Source of the DNA: Bradyrhizobium sp. ISRA464
Lineage (GTDB): Bacteria > Pseudomonadota > Alphaproteobacteria > Rhizobiales > Xanthobacteraceae
Length of the DNA stretch: 64,000 bases
NCBI RefSeq assembly: GCF_029910095.1
Contig: NZ_CP094526.1
Coordinates: 3,038,001-3,102,000, forward strand
Direction: 5' to 3'
Made by a program: the position numbers and the translations under genes. The notes beneath the pieces were generated by a model, which saw only the letters and a program-made list of their open reading frames with translations, was not told the DNA's origin and made no database searches. The stretch's first letter is position 1. Each line of letters starts with the position of its first letter. Shown here piece after piece: positions 43,040-51,927 of the stretch.

Positions 43040-43150
43040 TTTATGCAGCCGTCATTGCGAGGAGCTCGCGACAAGATTGCAAAGCAATTTTGCGCTGAAG
43101 CGACGAAGCAATCCATGCTTCCGCGCACGCCGTGCGATGGATTGCTTCGC
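43040..43150. repeat. Intergenic repeat with GAAGCAATCCAT hairpin
   Basis: Begins CGTCATTGCGAGGAGC-like and contains GAAGCAATCCAT (43105-43116) and ATGGATTGCTTC (43137-43148), a perfect 12-bp stem with a 20-base loop. This is a third family of Bradyrhizobium-type dispersed repeat. It lies between the convergent giant gene and the acetyltransferase-like gene. Confidence 0.8.
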
Positions 43151-43171
43151 AGAGCCCGTCATCGGCCACGC

Positions 43172-44356
43172 TTATCCGGACTTGCCGCGCCGATTGCGGA
43201 TGAAGCGAACGGCGCCGCGCGCGGCGTCGTAGGCGAGGTTGTTCACGGTCAGCGCGGCATGAATGGCCGGGACCAGCGGATCGCGGCATCGCAATGGAAT
43301 CAGCACGTCGCCGATCGCGAAGCGCGCGCGCCAGATCGGGTCGATCATGGGATGGCCGGGCGCGGCGGTGGAGTCGGCCGAGACGATCGCGGGATCGGCG
43401 CAAAGGTGCCTCGTCAGGTCGAGCGTCAATTGCGCGCCGGGCGAGCATTTCGCAAAGCGTTCGTCGATGCCGATCTTGAAGAAGAAGGCGCGGTCCTGAT
43501 GGCGCAGCACGATGCCACCAGCGACGGGCGTGCCGCCCGCTTGGAGCGTGACGATCTCGCAGCGGCCGATTTCGGCCATCGCTGACGTCGCGCGGCGGAT
43601 GAAGGCGGCATCGCCGGGATGCTGGCTGAGCGCGGTGCCGCGCTTGCCCTTCCAGCCGCCGGCTTCCAGCGCAAGAAACGTCTCGAGCGCGGCCGCGACG
43701 GCGCGCGGCGTGCGGGCGACATCGAACCGCACCGCGCCATGCTCGGCGAGGCGATTGCGCTGCCGCCGCAGCTCCTTCAGTTTCTTGGCGCCGAGCGCAT
43801 CGCGCAACAATTCGTCGGCGTCGCGCGTCGCATCGAGCTCCGCGCGCTGACACGCGCTCAGGACGTGCGACTGCAAGCCGTCGCGCGCGAGCGCCGCGCG
43901 GATCGCCGCCATGGCAGGCCCTTCCAGCGACATGGTACGCAGGATCAGCGCATGCGCGCCCGCGCTGCGCGCCTGGCGCAGCAATTTTGCCGTGGCATCT
44001 TCGGCGGCATGACGATCGAGCAGCGGCGTGCAGAGCGTTCCGTAAGGCTCGGCGCCGACGAGGGCGGGCAGGGGGATTCTATAGATCCGCCGCATCGACA
44101 CGACCGGCAGGAATCCGATCAATTGGCCGCCGTCGCCGAAGGCGCTGAGCGCTTTGGCGCCGGTGCGGCCGCGTGCGGAGGCATCGACCGCCAATTCCCA
44201 GTCGGGTTGGTAGTAGCCATTGGCCTCGATCGCGCGGTCGGCGAGGGCGCGCCATTGGCCGACCGGAGTAGCTGATAGCGGCGGTAGCGCATGCCTGTCG
44301 GCAGCACTCTTGCGCGATGCGCCACGGCTCACTGCCTGGTGCGCGATATCGGCCAT
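43172..44356 (-). CDS. GNAT-fold (BioF2-like/CelD-type) acyltransferase protein
   Basis: 394-residue cytosolic protein of the BioF2-like acetyltransferase group. Two GNAT-like halves are visible: the first with FGDGGQLIGFLPVVSMRRIY and LVGAEPYGTLCTPLLDRHAA, the second with KKLKELRRQRNRLAEHGAVR, EAGGWKGKRGTALSQHPGDA and GGTPVAGGIVLRHQDRAFFF, the usual acyl-CoA-binding strand pair. Family members act in polysaccharide or cellulose-related acylation. The acyl acceptor is unknown. It may serve envelope polysaccharide modification; no polysaccharide genes lie in the window. Confidence 0.8.
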   Translation of the reverse strand: MADIAHQAVSRGASRKSAADRHALPPLSATPVGQWRALADRAIEANGYYQPDWELAVDASARGRTGAKALSAFGDGGQLIGFLPVVSMRRIYRIPLPALVGAEPYGTLCTPLLDRHAAEDATAKLLRQARSAGAHALILRTMSLEGPAMAAIRAALARDGLQSHVLSACQRAELDATRDADELLRDALGAKKLKELRRQRNRLAEHGAVRFDVARTPRAVAAALETFLALEAGGWKGKRGTALSQHPGDAAFIRRATSAMAEIGRCEIVTLQAGGTPVAGGIVLRHQDRAFFFKIGIDERFAKCSPGAQLTLDLTRHLCADPAIVSADSTAAPGHPMIDPIWRARFAIGDVLIPLRCRDPLVPAIHAALTVNNLAYDAARGAVRFIRNRRGKSG

Positions 44357-44713
44357 GTCCCTGTTTCCCCGTGCGCAAGGCCTCTCCCGAGCGGCCCGCG
44401 GTCGTCAAGGGCAACGCTAGCGGAAAGAGATGGACAATGCCGTTGGGGCGGGCGAGCAATTTGAGCGGTCACGTTAACGGGCTGTTCAGCATGCGGCCCG
44501 CGGGAGACGCGAAATTCGCGGGGAAACGGCAGAAGCTACGATGATGGGAACTGCGGATAGAACGGCCCCGCGATCAGCTGCGCATGCGCGGCGTGCTCGC
44601 TCGCTACGAACTCCCTGAAGAGCCGCCCGCCCTCGGCCCTGCGTGACTGGCCTTGCCAGCGCGCTGGAACTTCCAGGACTGGTGGCTGTTGTAGCGCACG
44701 GAGGGCCCAATGC
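44357..44713. other. Intergenic region before the amidinotransferase gene
   Basis: 357 bp. A leftward open frame (44536-44799) ends RLFREFVASEHAAHAQLIAG-like, which looks like the tail of a once-real protein, but its upstream half runs into the amidinotransferase gene, so it is at most a fragment. GGAGGG at 44700-44705 is the ribosome-binding site of the gene at 44714. Confidence 0.45.
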
Positions 44714-45838
44714 ATGGACATGGTCACGCGCCTTCGCGGTTCGGATGCCGTCCCGGCGGGACGAGTGTCTCCGGTGAACTCACACAACGAGTGGGACACC
44801 CTGGAGGAAGTGATAGTCGGAAGGCTTGAAGGTGCGGTTATCCCGTCCGATCATCCGGTTGTTACCTGCAACATTCCGGGCATGGCAGCGCGTGCGCAGT
44901 CGCTGTTGGCAGGCTTCCGTTACCCAAAGATCATGATCGAACCGGCGCAGCGTGAGCTTGATGGCTTTGTTGCGCTGCTACAGTCGCTGGACATCGTCGT
45001 AAGGCGGCCGGACGCCGTCGACCACAGGAAGAACTTCGGCACGCCGGAATGGTCCTCGCGCGGCTTCTGCAATTCCTGCCCGCGCGACAGCATGCTCGTG
45101 ATCGGCGACGAGATCATTGAAACCCCAATGGTGTGGCCCTGTCGTTACTTCGAGACACACTCCTATCGTCCGATTCTGAAGGACTATTTCCAACGTGGCG
45201 CGCGGTGGACGTGCGCGCCCAGACCGCAACTGACGGACGAACTGTTCGATCCTGAATTTCGCGTCCCCAAGAAAGGCGAGCCGATCTCATACATCCTCAC
45301 CGAATTCGAACCGGTCTTTGACGCCGCCGACTTCTTTCGCTGCGGGCGCGACCTGTTCGTGACCCGCAGCAACGTCACCAATGCGTCTGGTATTGAATGG
45401 CTGCGCCGCCACCTTGGCGGCGGTTATCGCATCCATGAGATCGAGAGCCGCTGTCCCAATCCGATGCACATCGATACCACCATACTGCCGCTTGGGCCCG
45501 GCAAGATTCTGATCAATCCCGAATACATAGACGTCGACCATCTTCCGGCCATCTTGAAAGGATGGGACATCCTCGTGGCCCCCGAGCCCGACCGGATAAC
45601 CGATCCCATGCTCAGGATCACTTCGCTATGCGGGAAATGGCTCAACATGAACGTACTGATGGTGGACGAGAGGCGCGTCATCGTAGATCCACATCATACC
45701 GCAACGATGCGTGCATTGGAGAATTGGGGATTCGAGCCGATTCCCTGCGAGTTCTTGCACTATGCAGCATTTGGTGGCGCCTTCCATTGCGCCACGCTCG
45801 ACGTCCGACGGCGCGGCACGTTGGAGAGCTACTTTTGA
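44714..45838 (+). CDS. Glycine/arginine amidinotransferase-family enzyme
   Basis: 374-residue enzyme of the L-arginine:glycine amidinotransferase family, which moves an amidino group from arginine to an amine. All catalytic residues of human AGAT have counterparts: Asp206 (VFDAADFFRCG), His252 (NPMHIDTTILPLGPG) and Cys359 (FGGAFHCATLDVRRRGTLES). The C-terminal VRRRGTLESYF is also diagnostic. Length is close to bacterial homologues. GGAGGG lies 8 bases before the ATG. The acceptor could be glycine, lysine or a secondary-metabolite amine. It lies tail to tail, 35 bp away, with a guanidinium-exporter-type gene. Confidence 0.9.
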   Translation: MDMVTRLRGSDAVPAGRVSPVNSHNEWDTLEEVIVGRLEGAVIPSDHPVVTCNIPGMAARAQSLLAGFRYPKIMIEPAQRELDGFVALLQSLDIVVRRPDAVDHRKNFGTPEWSSRGFCNSCPRDSMLVIGDEIIETPMVWPCRYFETHSYRPILKDYFQRGARWTCAPRPQLTDELFDPEFRVPKKGEPISYILTEFEPVFDAADFFRCGRDLFVTRSNVTNASGIEWLRRHLGGGYRIHEIESRCPNPMHIDTTILPLGPGKILINPEYIDVDHLPAILKGWDILVAPEPDRITDPMLRITSLCGKWLNMNVLMVDERRVIVDPHHTATMRALENWGFEPIPCEFLHYAAFGGAFHCATLDVRRRGTLESYF

Positions 45839-45873
45839 ACCGACTTCCAACAGGTCTCGTCGCGCCGCTCCGC

Positions 45874-46188
45874 CTAAGAGGTGATTTTCAGTCCGATCAT
45901 GCCCAAGAGAATAAAGCCGATACAGGTAAGCCTAAGCAACGTCAGGGGCTCGTTAAACAGATAGATGCCGAGCGCCGTGGTGCCAACAGTGCCAATGCCC
46001 GTCCATACCGCATAGGCCGTACCGACCGGCAGCGACTTAAGGGCGAGTCCGAGGAACCCAATACTGGCCGCCATAGCGGCGACTGCGCCGATTGTCGGTG
46101 AAAAGCGCGCGAAGCCTTCCGTGAATTTTAGGCCGATCGCCCAGGCGATTTCGCACAGGCCGGCAATGAACAGGAAGAGCCAAGCCAT
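45874..46188 (-). CDS. gdx: Small multidrug resistance protein, Gdx (guanidinium exporter) type
   Basis: 104-residue four-helix inner-membrane protein. The residues typical of the Gdx/SugE subtype are in place: Glu13 and Trp16 in LCEIAWAIGLK, Ser42, Tyr59 and Trp62 in LPVGTAYAVWTGIG. Proteins of this subtype export guanidinium in exchange for protons. I looked for a guanidine riboswitch upstream on the same strand and saw none that I could recognise. The ATG at 46188 starts right at the first helix. It is convergent with the amidinotransferase gene, a suggestive neighbour for a guanidine transporter. Confidence 0.88.
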   Translation of the reverse strand: MAWLFLFIAGLCEIAWAIGLKFTEGFARFSPTIGAVAAMAASIGFLGLALKSLPVGTAYAVWTGIGTVGTTALGIYLFNEPLTLLRLTCIGFILLGMIGLKITS

Positions 46189-46471
46189 GGGAATGCCCCT
46201 AAAATACTTGAACCACGAGCAATCTCTCTCAGAGTATGCTCCAATCAAAGGCACATCCGATCATCGAACGGGTGGAAACGCTCTATATAATGAAGCGCAG
46301 TCGCTGATCGATCAAGCCAGGAAAGGAGTGGCAGACGGTCGGCCCCGCAGCGCAAATTTTGATTGATGTGATCTTACATCATTTCAACAAAGGCAGTTCG
46401 CCGGCGGAGGCCGCTGAGGCAGTGTGTCCGGCGCTCGGCGCGTTAATATAGACGTCGTACAGGATCGTGGG

Positions 46472-47410
46472 ATGGACCAGGGAATGAACCGCGTGACCGT
46501 GTTTGGCGGGACTGGGTTTGTTGGTCGTCGCGTTGTTCGCCATTTGAGCGACTTCACCGTTACGGTGCGCATAGCCTCGCGGCATCCTGCGCGGGTCGAC
46601 GGCGACAACGCGGAACGGGTCATCGCTGATGCACATGACGAGCGCTCCGTAGAGGCCGCCGTTATGGGTGCCGATGGCGTCGTCAACGCAATCAGCCTTT
46701 ACGCCGAGCGTGGAGGCGACACATTTCATTCGGTGCACGTCGAAGCGGCCGCCAGGATCGCTAGAGTGGCGCGGCGGGCCGGGACCAAACGATTTGTGCA
46801 CCTGTCAGGAATTGGCGCTGACCCCGCATCACGTTCGCCCTATATTCGCAATCGCGGCGAGGGCGAGGCGGCCGTGCAAGCCGCATTCCCTGGCGCAGTC
46901 GTTATCCGCTCAGCGGTAATGTTCGCGGCGGATGACGCCTTTCTGACAACAATTCTTGGGCTGCTTCGGACCTTGCCGGCTTATCCGCTATTCGGCGACG
47001 GCAGGACAAGGCTTCAGCCGGTGTACGTGGACGACGTCGCCGCGGCGATCGCACAAGTCCTGCGGCAAACACAAAGACCTTATCCCATCTACGAACTGGC
47101 CGGCCCGCGCGTTTACTCATACGAGGAGCTGTTGCGGACCATTGCGCGCGCCGCTGAGTTGCGGCCAGTGCTGGTGCGAATACCCTTTGCTTTGTGGAAT
47201 GCCGCCGCCTGTCTCGCTGAGATCCTGCCGCACCCGCCGCTCACGCGGAATCAGGTTGAGCTTATGCAGATCGATACGACGGTCTCGGGCAGCCGGCCGG
47301 GATTTGATCTACTCGGAATTTCGCCGCGATCGCTCGAACAAGAACTGGAAGCGATGCTCAGGCACACAAACGAGGAAACTCAAAACCCAAGGGAGGATCG
47401 TACCAGGTAG
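46472..47410 (+). CDS. NAD(P)-binding protein of the complex I NDUFA9/atypical SDR type
   Basis: 312-residue Rossmann-fold protein. RVTVFGGTGFVGRRVVRHLS holds the GGTGFVG nucleotide-binding loop; VVNAISLYAERGGDTFHSVH and RFVHLSGIGADPASRSPYIR follow as in NDUFA9-type atypical short-chain dehydrogenases, and PVYVDDVAAAIAQVL is a conserved strand near the C-terminus. These proteins bind NAD(P)H and may be structural in complex I. No nuo genes are near. The ATG at 46472 is preferred, with 46484 as an alternative. Divergent from gdx. Confidence 0.8.
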   Translation: MDQGMNRVTVFGGTGFVGRRVVRHLSDFTVTVRIASRHPARVDGDNAERVIADAHDERSVEAAVMGADGVVNAISLYAERGGDTFHSVHVEAAARIARVARRAGTKRFVHLSGIGADPASRSPYIRNRGEGEAAVQAAFPGAVVIRSAVMFAADDAFLTTILGLLRTLPAYPLFGDGRTRLQPVYVDDVAAAIAQVLRQTQRPYPIYELAGPRVYSYEELLRTIARAAELRPVLVRIPFALWNAAACLAEILPHPPLTRNQVELMQIDTTVSGSRPGFDLLGISPRSLEQELEAMLRHTNEETQNPREDRTR

Positions 47411-47489
47411 GGGCTAAGGAGACTTCGTTACCGTATCACGATGTGACGACTGATGTCGGGAAGCGGCTTGCCTCCGAGGTCGCGCACTA

Positions 47490-49016
47490 GTCGTCCGTGA
47501 AGAACCCGGATTTCAGCCTGGGACGAGCTGAAGTCCGAGGGTGAGCTGGACGAAGATTTGGCGCAACAAGAGCGCCAGCCACCGGATGAGGCGGCGGAAG
47601 TTGTAGCCGGCCGCGGCGAGAACGGCATTGATGGTGTCGCCCTGGCGGTGCCACAGGTAGTTGCGGCCCATCCGGTGCTCGGATTTGAGATGGCCGATGA
47701 CCGGTTCGACGGCCGAGCGTCGACGCAGCTCGCGCTTGATCTGTGGCGTCACCCGCCGCTTCTGGCCAGAGATGAACACCCTGAACTTGTACTCGGGCGG
47801 GGCATTGTGACCGCGGTAGCCTTTGTCGAGCAGCATGCGCTCGATGACGTTGCCGACGAGCGCCTCCATGTCCGGGATCACGGTTTTGAGCGTATGGCCG
47901 TCATAGGGGTTCCCGGGCAGCGCTTTCACGTGGGTGACGAACTGGCCGCCTTTGGCGTGCGATAGCGTCGTGGCGACGGAGACCTTGACCCCGAACTCGT
48001 AGGGCCGGTGCGCCTTGCCCTTGCCGATGCACTCCACCTCCGGGGCGTGCAGCGAGTAGACCTTCGGCCCACGCTGGTGCTGCTTCTGGTCAAGCACCCG
48101 TCGCGCCAGTGTGAGCATGCGGTCGAGGACAATCTCACCGAGCAAGTCGGTGCGGCCTTCGATCTTGCGGGCGATGTCGCGGATGACGCGGCCGAGATAG
48201 GTTCGAAGCGTCCTCAAGGCCCGGTTGGCACGCCTAAACTGCTTGGCGTGGGCATAGCGCTGGTGCTTGATCAGCGCGAACTTGCCGACCCGCCCATAGG
48301 ACTGACGCAGCTTGACGCCGGCTCCCTTGGCGAGCCGCACCAGGATCTCGCGGGCGCGGTTTAGAAGCCGCGCGTCGGTCGGGAACATCACGTTCTTGGG
48401 CTGCACCGTGGTATCGATGATGACGCGATTGAGATCGGATGGCTTGATCGCCTCGGTCCTGGTGGCGACCGAGAGGCTCTCCTGGAGCAGCGCCTGCAGC
48501 TTCTCCTCACCCATGCGCTGGCGCCAGCGCGTCAGCGAGGAGCGGTCGAACACCAGGCGGTGCTGGAAGAACTCTTCGCCGCAGAAGAACTGGTAATAGG
48601 GGTTCTCCACCCAGCGCTCGCACAGGACCTCGTCGGAGAGGTCGTAGGTGTGCTTGAGGATGGCAAGTCCGGCCATCAGCCGCGTCGGCAGCGGCGGCCG
48701 GCCCGGCTTGTCCTCATAGACCGCTCCGAGCCGCTGTTCGAGGAACGACCAGTCGATCGTCCGCGCCAGCTTCACCAGCCCATGGTCCATGTCGATGATC
48801 GCATCCAGCCGCGACCGCAGCAGATCGGCCTGGCCGCTGTCGCGTCGTTCCTTTGGTCGCATCGGTCCTCGCAACGAAGTCCTTCGCAACCACAGAATCA
48901 CGAATCAGATTTGCAAGGAATCCCCCTTCGCAATCACGTTTCCCAGCAAATCCTATTGCCCGGTCGTCGCTCTTTCCGATTCCAAATCAAGCCGTTGGGG
49001 GTTCTTCACGGACGAC
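47490..49016 (-). mobile_element. IS5-family insertion sequence with intact ends
   Basis: 1527 bp. Perfect 18-bp terminal inverted repeats, GTCGTCCGTGAAGAACCC at 47490-47507 and its reverse complement at 48999-49016. The flanks carry the direct repeat GCACTA (47484-47489 and 49017-49022), a likely target duplication. The single transposase gene is leftward and complete. Confidence 0.93.
47513..48862 (-). CDS. IS5-family DDE transposase
   Basis: 449-residue transposase with an N-terminal IS5-type DUF772 region (FCGEEFFQHRLVFDRSSLTR), then the DDE catalytic domain: VIIDTTVQPKNVMFPTDARL with the first Asp, MLLDKGYRGHNAPPEYKFRV with the second Asp, and AVEPVIGHLKSEHRMGRNYL with the Glu. The ATG at 48862 (MRPKERRDSGQADLL) is chosen; an upstream ATG at 48901 is in frame. 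The gene is uninterrupted, so the element may be active. Confidence 0.93.
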   Translation of the reverse strand: MRPKERRDSGQADLLRSRLDAIIDMDHGLVKLARTIDWSFLEQRLGAVYEDKPGRPPLPTRLMAGLAILKHTYDLSDEVLCERWVENPYYQFFCGEEFFQHRLVFDRSSLTRWRQRMGEEKLQALLQESLSVATRTEAIKPSDLNRVIIDTTVQPKNVMFPTDARLLNRAREILVRLAKGAGVKLRQSYGRVGKFALIKHQRYAHAKQFRRANRALRTLRTYLGRVIRDIARKIEGRTDLLGEIVLDRMLTLARRVLDQKQHQRGPKVYSLHAPEVECIGKGKAHRPYEFGVKVSVATTLSHAKGGQFVTHVKALPGNPYDGHTLKTVIPDMEALVGNVIERMLLDKGYRGHNAPPEYKFRVFISGQKRRVTPQIKRELRRRSAVEPVIGHLKSEHRMGRNYLWHRQGDTINAVLAAAGYNFRRLIRWLALLLRQIFVQLTLGLQLVPG

Positions 49017-49021
49017 GCACT

Positions 49022-49177
49022 ACGCGTAAGCGCGATCAATGGTCGGCTCCGGGTCCAACAGCGGACTCGTGCACCGCCAAGGCCTATGTCGGCACCGTGG
49101 ATACGTTAGGCCTTAGTATCGGGGCCACGTCAGGCGGCTGCATGACCTGGTCAACACAAACTGTGCGGCCAGCTTAA
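49022..49177 (+). pseudogene. C-terminal remnant resembling a DUF992 protein, cut by the IS element
   Basis: The frame just right of the IS5 element reads ...CTAKAYVGTVDTLGLSIGATSGGCMTW and stops at 49177. YVGTVxxxGLxIGxTSGG is close to the centre of DUF992 secreted proteins, which would then continue another 60 or more residues. Both the N-terminus (IS end) and the final domain are missing. I infer that a DUF992-like gene was broken here, but the match is short. Confidence 0.4.
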
Positions 49178-50004
49178 CCACGCAACCAGTCAAGGGGAAT
49201 TGGCTCGCGCAGGCGGTGGTGAGCATTAGCCTTAAAAATCTTAAAACACTCCTCTTGGAAGCGCGCAATAGCAGGCGATAAATCGACTGCGCTCACTGAG
49301 ATAGTTCCTGTGCTGGTGTTATACGAGAACCGGGATCTCGCCGATTTCAGGATGGCCCAGAATTTGTTGTTCTGATCAGCGAACTCAGGATTTAACAGCA
49401 CTATTCCGGTCGCGTACACATCGCTTGCGTAAGGCACCAAAAAGACGAAATTCGCCGGCTCGTTTGAATCCGCCCGTGCTGTAAAATTAAAATAGGGGGG
49501 AGGTTTGGCTTCAGGGCGTCCAGTAGTCGCGCGGGGATCAGGAATTCTAATAAAGACCATGTACGTCATTGCGGCGTCGGAACACCTGACAGCAAGATTC
49601 CCAGTGTCGGAGTGAAGCGTGATCACAGAGTCCTTCTTGGTGATAGTCCAATCACCAAAGCGGCGTAAAGTGTGAGAGCCTTCCGGTGCCCACGCTTGCG
49701 AAGCTAATGGATTTCCAGGCTTCACTGGGACGGTGCCTGTAACTTCTCTGCCGGAGCCCGGTTGTTCGGATGTTTCCTTAGGCCACTCCAACAATGATTT
49801 CGAAAGCCCGGGCTTGCCTTCGTACCAGCATTTTCGTCCATCGATGAGACGATAGGACCACCATTGCCCGTGCGTATCTGATGGCACTGCGACACTGCAT
49901 TGTCGCTTCGCCTGCGCGGCTGTCATCCCAATCGACGACAGCGCTGCAATGCAGGCGGCCAGAACAATGGATGGAAACGGCTTCCCAATTTTGAGCGCTG
50001 ACAC
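49174..50004 (-). CDS. Exported hypothetical protein
   Basis: 276-residue protein with a signal peptide (SIVLAACIAALSSIGMTAAQA, cleavage near 32). The mature N-terminus, RQCSVAVPSDTHGQWWSYRL then IDGRKCWYEGKPGLSKSLLE, is a motif often seen in Bradyrhizobium secreted proteins. The C-terminal half is globular (GDWTITKKDSVITLHSDTGN; NEPANFVFLVPYASDVYATG). Function unknown. Base composition is less GC-biased than the core genes, which fits acquired DNA. The ATG at 50004 begins MSALKIGKPFPS. Confidence 0.7.
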   Translation of the reverse strand: MSALKIGKPFPSIVLAACIAALSSIGMTAAQAKRQCSVAVPSDTHGQWWSYRLIDGRKCWYEGKPGLSKSLLEWPKETSEQPGSGREVTGTVPVKPGNPLASQAWAPEGSHTLRRFGDWTITKKDSVITLHSDTGNLAVRCSDAAMTYMVFIRIPDPRATTGRPEAKPPPYFNFTARADSNEPANFVFLVPYASDVYATGIVLLNPEFADQNNKFWAILKSARSRFSYNTSTGTISVSAVDLSPAIARFQEECFKIFKANAHHRLREPIPLDWLRG

Positions 50005-51137
50005 GTTACCTCGTTGATGCGACCGACTCGAAGCGTGTCGATCAGTCGAGCAGCTCTAGCCCGCTATGCCCCACTAAGCGAACCTCAACGAGATCGCTGA
50101 TCGGGGGCCGATAGCGGACCCTGGTCGATCCATGAGCACTAAACTGTTTCAGGCTCATCCAAGCGCCATGGCACAGCCTCGGCATGAAATTCCACCTGCA
50201 CAACCTCCATGCCCTCTAGGCTTGGCAGTCTTGGTGCCGAGGCGTGCCACATCCAAACGGTAACGCCGCCTCCCAGATAGCAGGTGATAAATTTCCGGTT
50301 GGGTCCAGAGTACCTATGAAGTGGTACCGTCCACCATAAACGTGAGGGTCCGGAGCAACTGAGCATTGTGATACACCTCAGCGTCCTTACGAGGATCGAT
50401 CCCTAGTTGATCAAGCAATGCGAGGAACGCGGTTGGAAAACAGTCGCCCCGCGCCAGTCAAAAATTCTACACCCAGCGTAATTGCACGGGTCAGCGCCGC
50501 CGCCACGTTCCGTTCGGCCGTATGCCAGGACTGTTGCGTCTCGATCCTCGGTATATTTCCATACTGACGTGTCACGCGCAATTACGGGTGACATCCTTTG
50601 GCCAGTTCCGGGATTAGCCGGGATTGACCGGGAAGTGACGGGTTCTCAAAGGGTTGGCCGGGCGGTGGCGCGCAATCGGCGGGACCGCGGTCGCGCAACT
50701 TCAAATGACACCCTAGCCAGCGCGGCGCGATCGACACCAGCGGAATTCCCGGCAAATGCCGTTCGTGGTCGCACGGAATCCGAACGCGACAGCGGCTTCG
50801 CTATCGCCATTCGGATTCCATCGAAAATCAGAGAAAGCCGCGTCTTATAGGGGCTTTCCGACACGATGGCAGCAATGGCTCCGGGGAGAATCCGAAATCG
50901 AAGCCCGAACGGGTGGCTAAACGACCAGGGGTGGTCCGCTTTACCTTGCTGAGCGGACGCAAAATCGGACCTGGATACATGTCGGCTAAGGGCCCACTTC
51001 CGGACTCATGCATCGCAGCAAATTACGTTCTATTCGATCAGCTCGTCGGCGCTGCCGAGCAGGGGTGGAGGCACCAGGACCTCAATCTCCCGCCGATCGC
51101 GATCAGCGCCTGTTTGAAAGTCGTTGAGCTGAGCGTC
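50005..51137. other. Gene-poor stretch
   Basis: 1133 bp without a convincing gene. A leftward frame at 50139-50366 reads FITCYLGGGVTVWMWHAS-like and might be a fragment of a lost protein; another at 50403-50594 is weak. A 22-bp sequence at 50692-50713 recurs inverted at 57051-57072. The segment 50890-51010 looks like dispersed intergenic repeat DNA. Confidence 0.5.
50692..50713 (-). repeat. Inverted copy of the 57051 repeat edge
   Basis: Read on the minus strand, GGGTGTCATTTGAAGTTGCG(CG) matches 57051-57072 at 21 of 22 positions. Weaker similarity continues for some 20 bases with a second TTGCGCGC block. It looks like the worn end of a longer dispersed repeat. Confidence 0.65.
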
Positions 51138-51830
51138 TTAGCCAGGACCATGGAGACAGTATCCGACACCGCGAATCGTATGGATCAGCGGATAGGCCTG
51201 CCGGTCGTCCACCTTGCGACGCAGGCGTCCGACATAGACGTCAATGATATTCATCGATTGATCGGAATGAAGATCCCAGACGTGCTGCAGCAACATCGCG
51301 CGCGACACGATGCGGTCTTCGTTGCGCACCAGATATTCCAGAAGCTGGAATTCCTTGGGCAGAAGGAGAATCTCCTTGCCGCGCCGGCTGACGGTCCGCG
51401 AGATCAGGTCGATTGCGAGATCGCCGACGCGCAGGATCGTCTCCTTGGCGATGGTGTCGCTGCGCCGGCCAAGCGCTTCCATTCGCGCCAACAGCTCGCG
51501 GAAGGAGAAAGGCTTGACCAGATAGTCGTCGCCGCCGGCGCGCAAGCCACGGACCCTGTCGTCGACTTCTCCGAGCGCGCTGATGATCAGGAAGGGCGCG
51601 GCCACGCCGCCGTCGCGCAACTGGCGCATCACCGCAATGCCATCGATGTCGGGAAGCATGCGGTCGATCGTGATCACGGCATAGTCGTGTGCCGCACCGT
51701 GGCTCAGCGCTTCGTTGCCGCTGGAAGCCAAATCCACCTGATAGCCGCTGGTCGTGAGCTGTTCCATGAGCTGACCGGCGGTTTCCGGGTCGTCCTCGAC
51801 GACCAGAATGCGGCGGTGGCCACCCGTCAT
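51138..51830 (-). CDS. OmpR/PhoB-type response regulator
   Basis: 230-residue response regulator. The receiver domain begins RRILVVEDDPETAGQLMEQL, with the acidic pocket and phospho-acceptor Asp in YAVITIDRMLPDIDG; the lysine is in DDYLVKPFSFRELLARM. The winged-helix DNA-binding domain follows (LLLPKEFQLLEYLVRNEDRI; MNIIDVYVGRLRRKVDD). The ATG at 51830 gives MTGGHRRILVVEDD. Downstream on the same strand, where the partner kinase gene usually follows, there is no kinase within at least 1.1 kb, so it is an orphan. Confidence 0.92.
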   Translation of the reverse strand: MTGGHRRILVVEDDPETAGQLMEQLTTSGYQVDLASSGNEALSHGAAHDYAVITIDRMLPDIDGIAVMRQLRDGGVAAPFLIISALGEVDDRVRGLRAGGDDYLVKPFSFRELLARMEALGRRSDTIAKETILRVGDLAIDLISRTVSRRGKEILLLPKEFQLLEYLVRNEDRIVSRAMLLQHVWDLHSDQSMNIIDVYVGRLRRKVDDRQAYPLIHTIRGVGYCLHGPG

Positions 51831-51927
51831 CGTCTTTCTCCGACGATCGCCACCAGCCCTATCCAGTTTCTCTTCGCCAGAAAATGCGCCAGTGGCGATC
51901 ATCACAATGACGTCGGTTCGCCAGCGT

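Noticed and set aside
44536..44799. Leftward gene overlapping the amidinotransferase start
   Set aside because: It would cover the ribosome-binding site and first 86 bases of a well-supported gene; only its tail looks protein-like, so I treat it as a fragment at most.
46189..46471. Possible guanidine riboswitch upstream of gdx
   Set aside because: Reading the leftward strand, I found neither ACGR-type twin hairpins nor the conserved guanidine-I or -III core; only a covariance search could exclude a diverged one.
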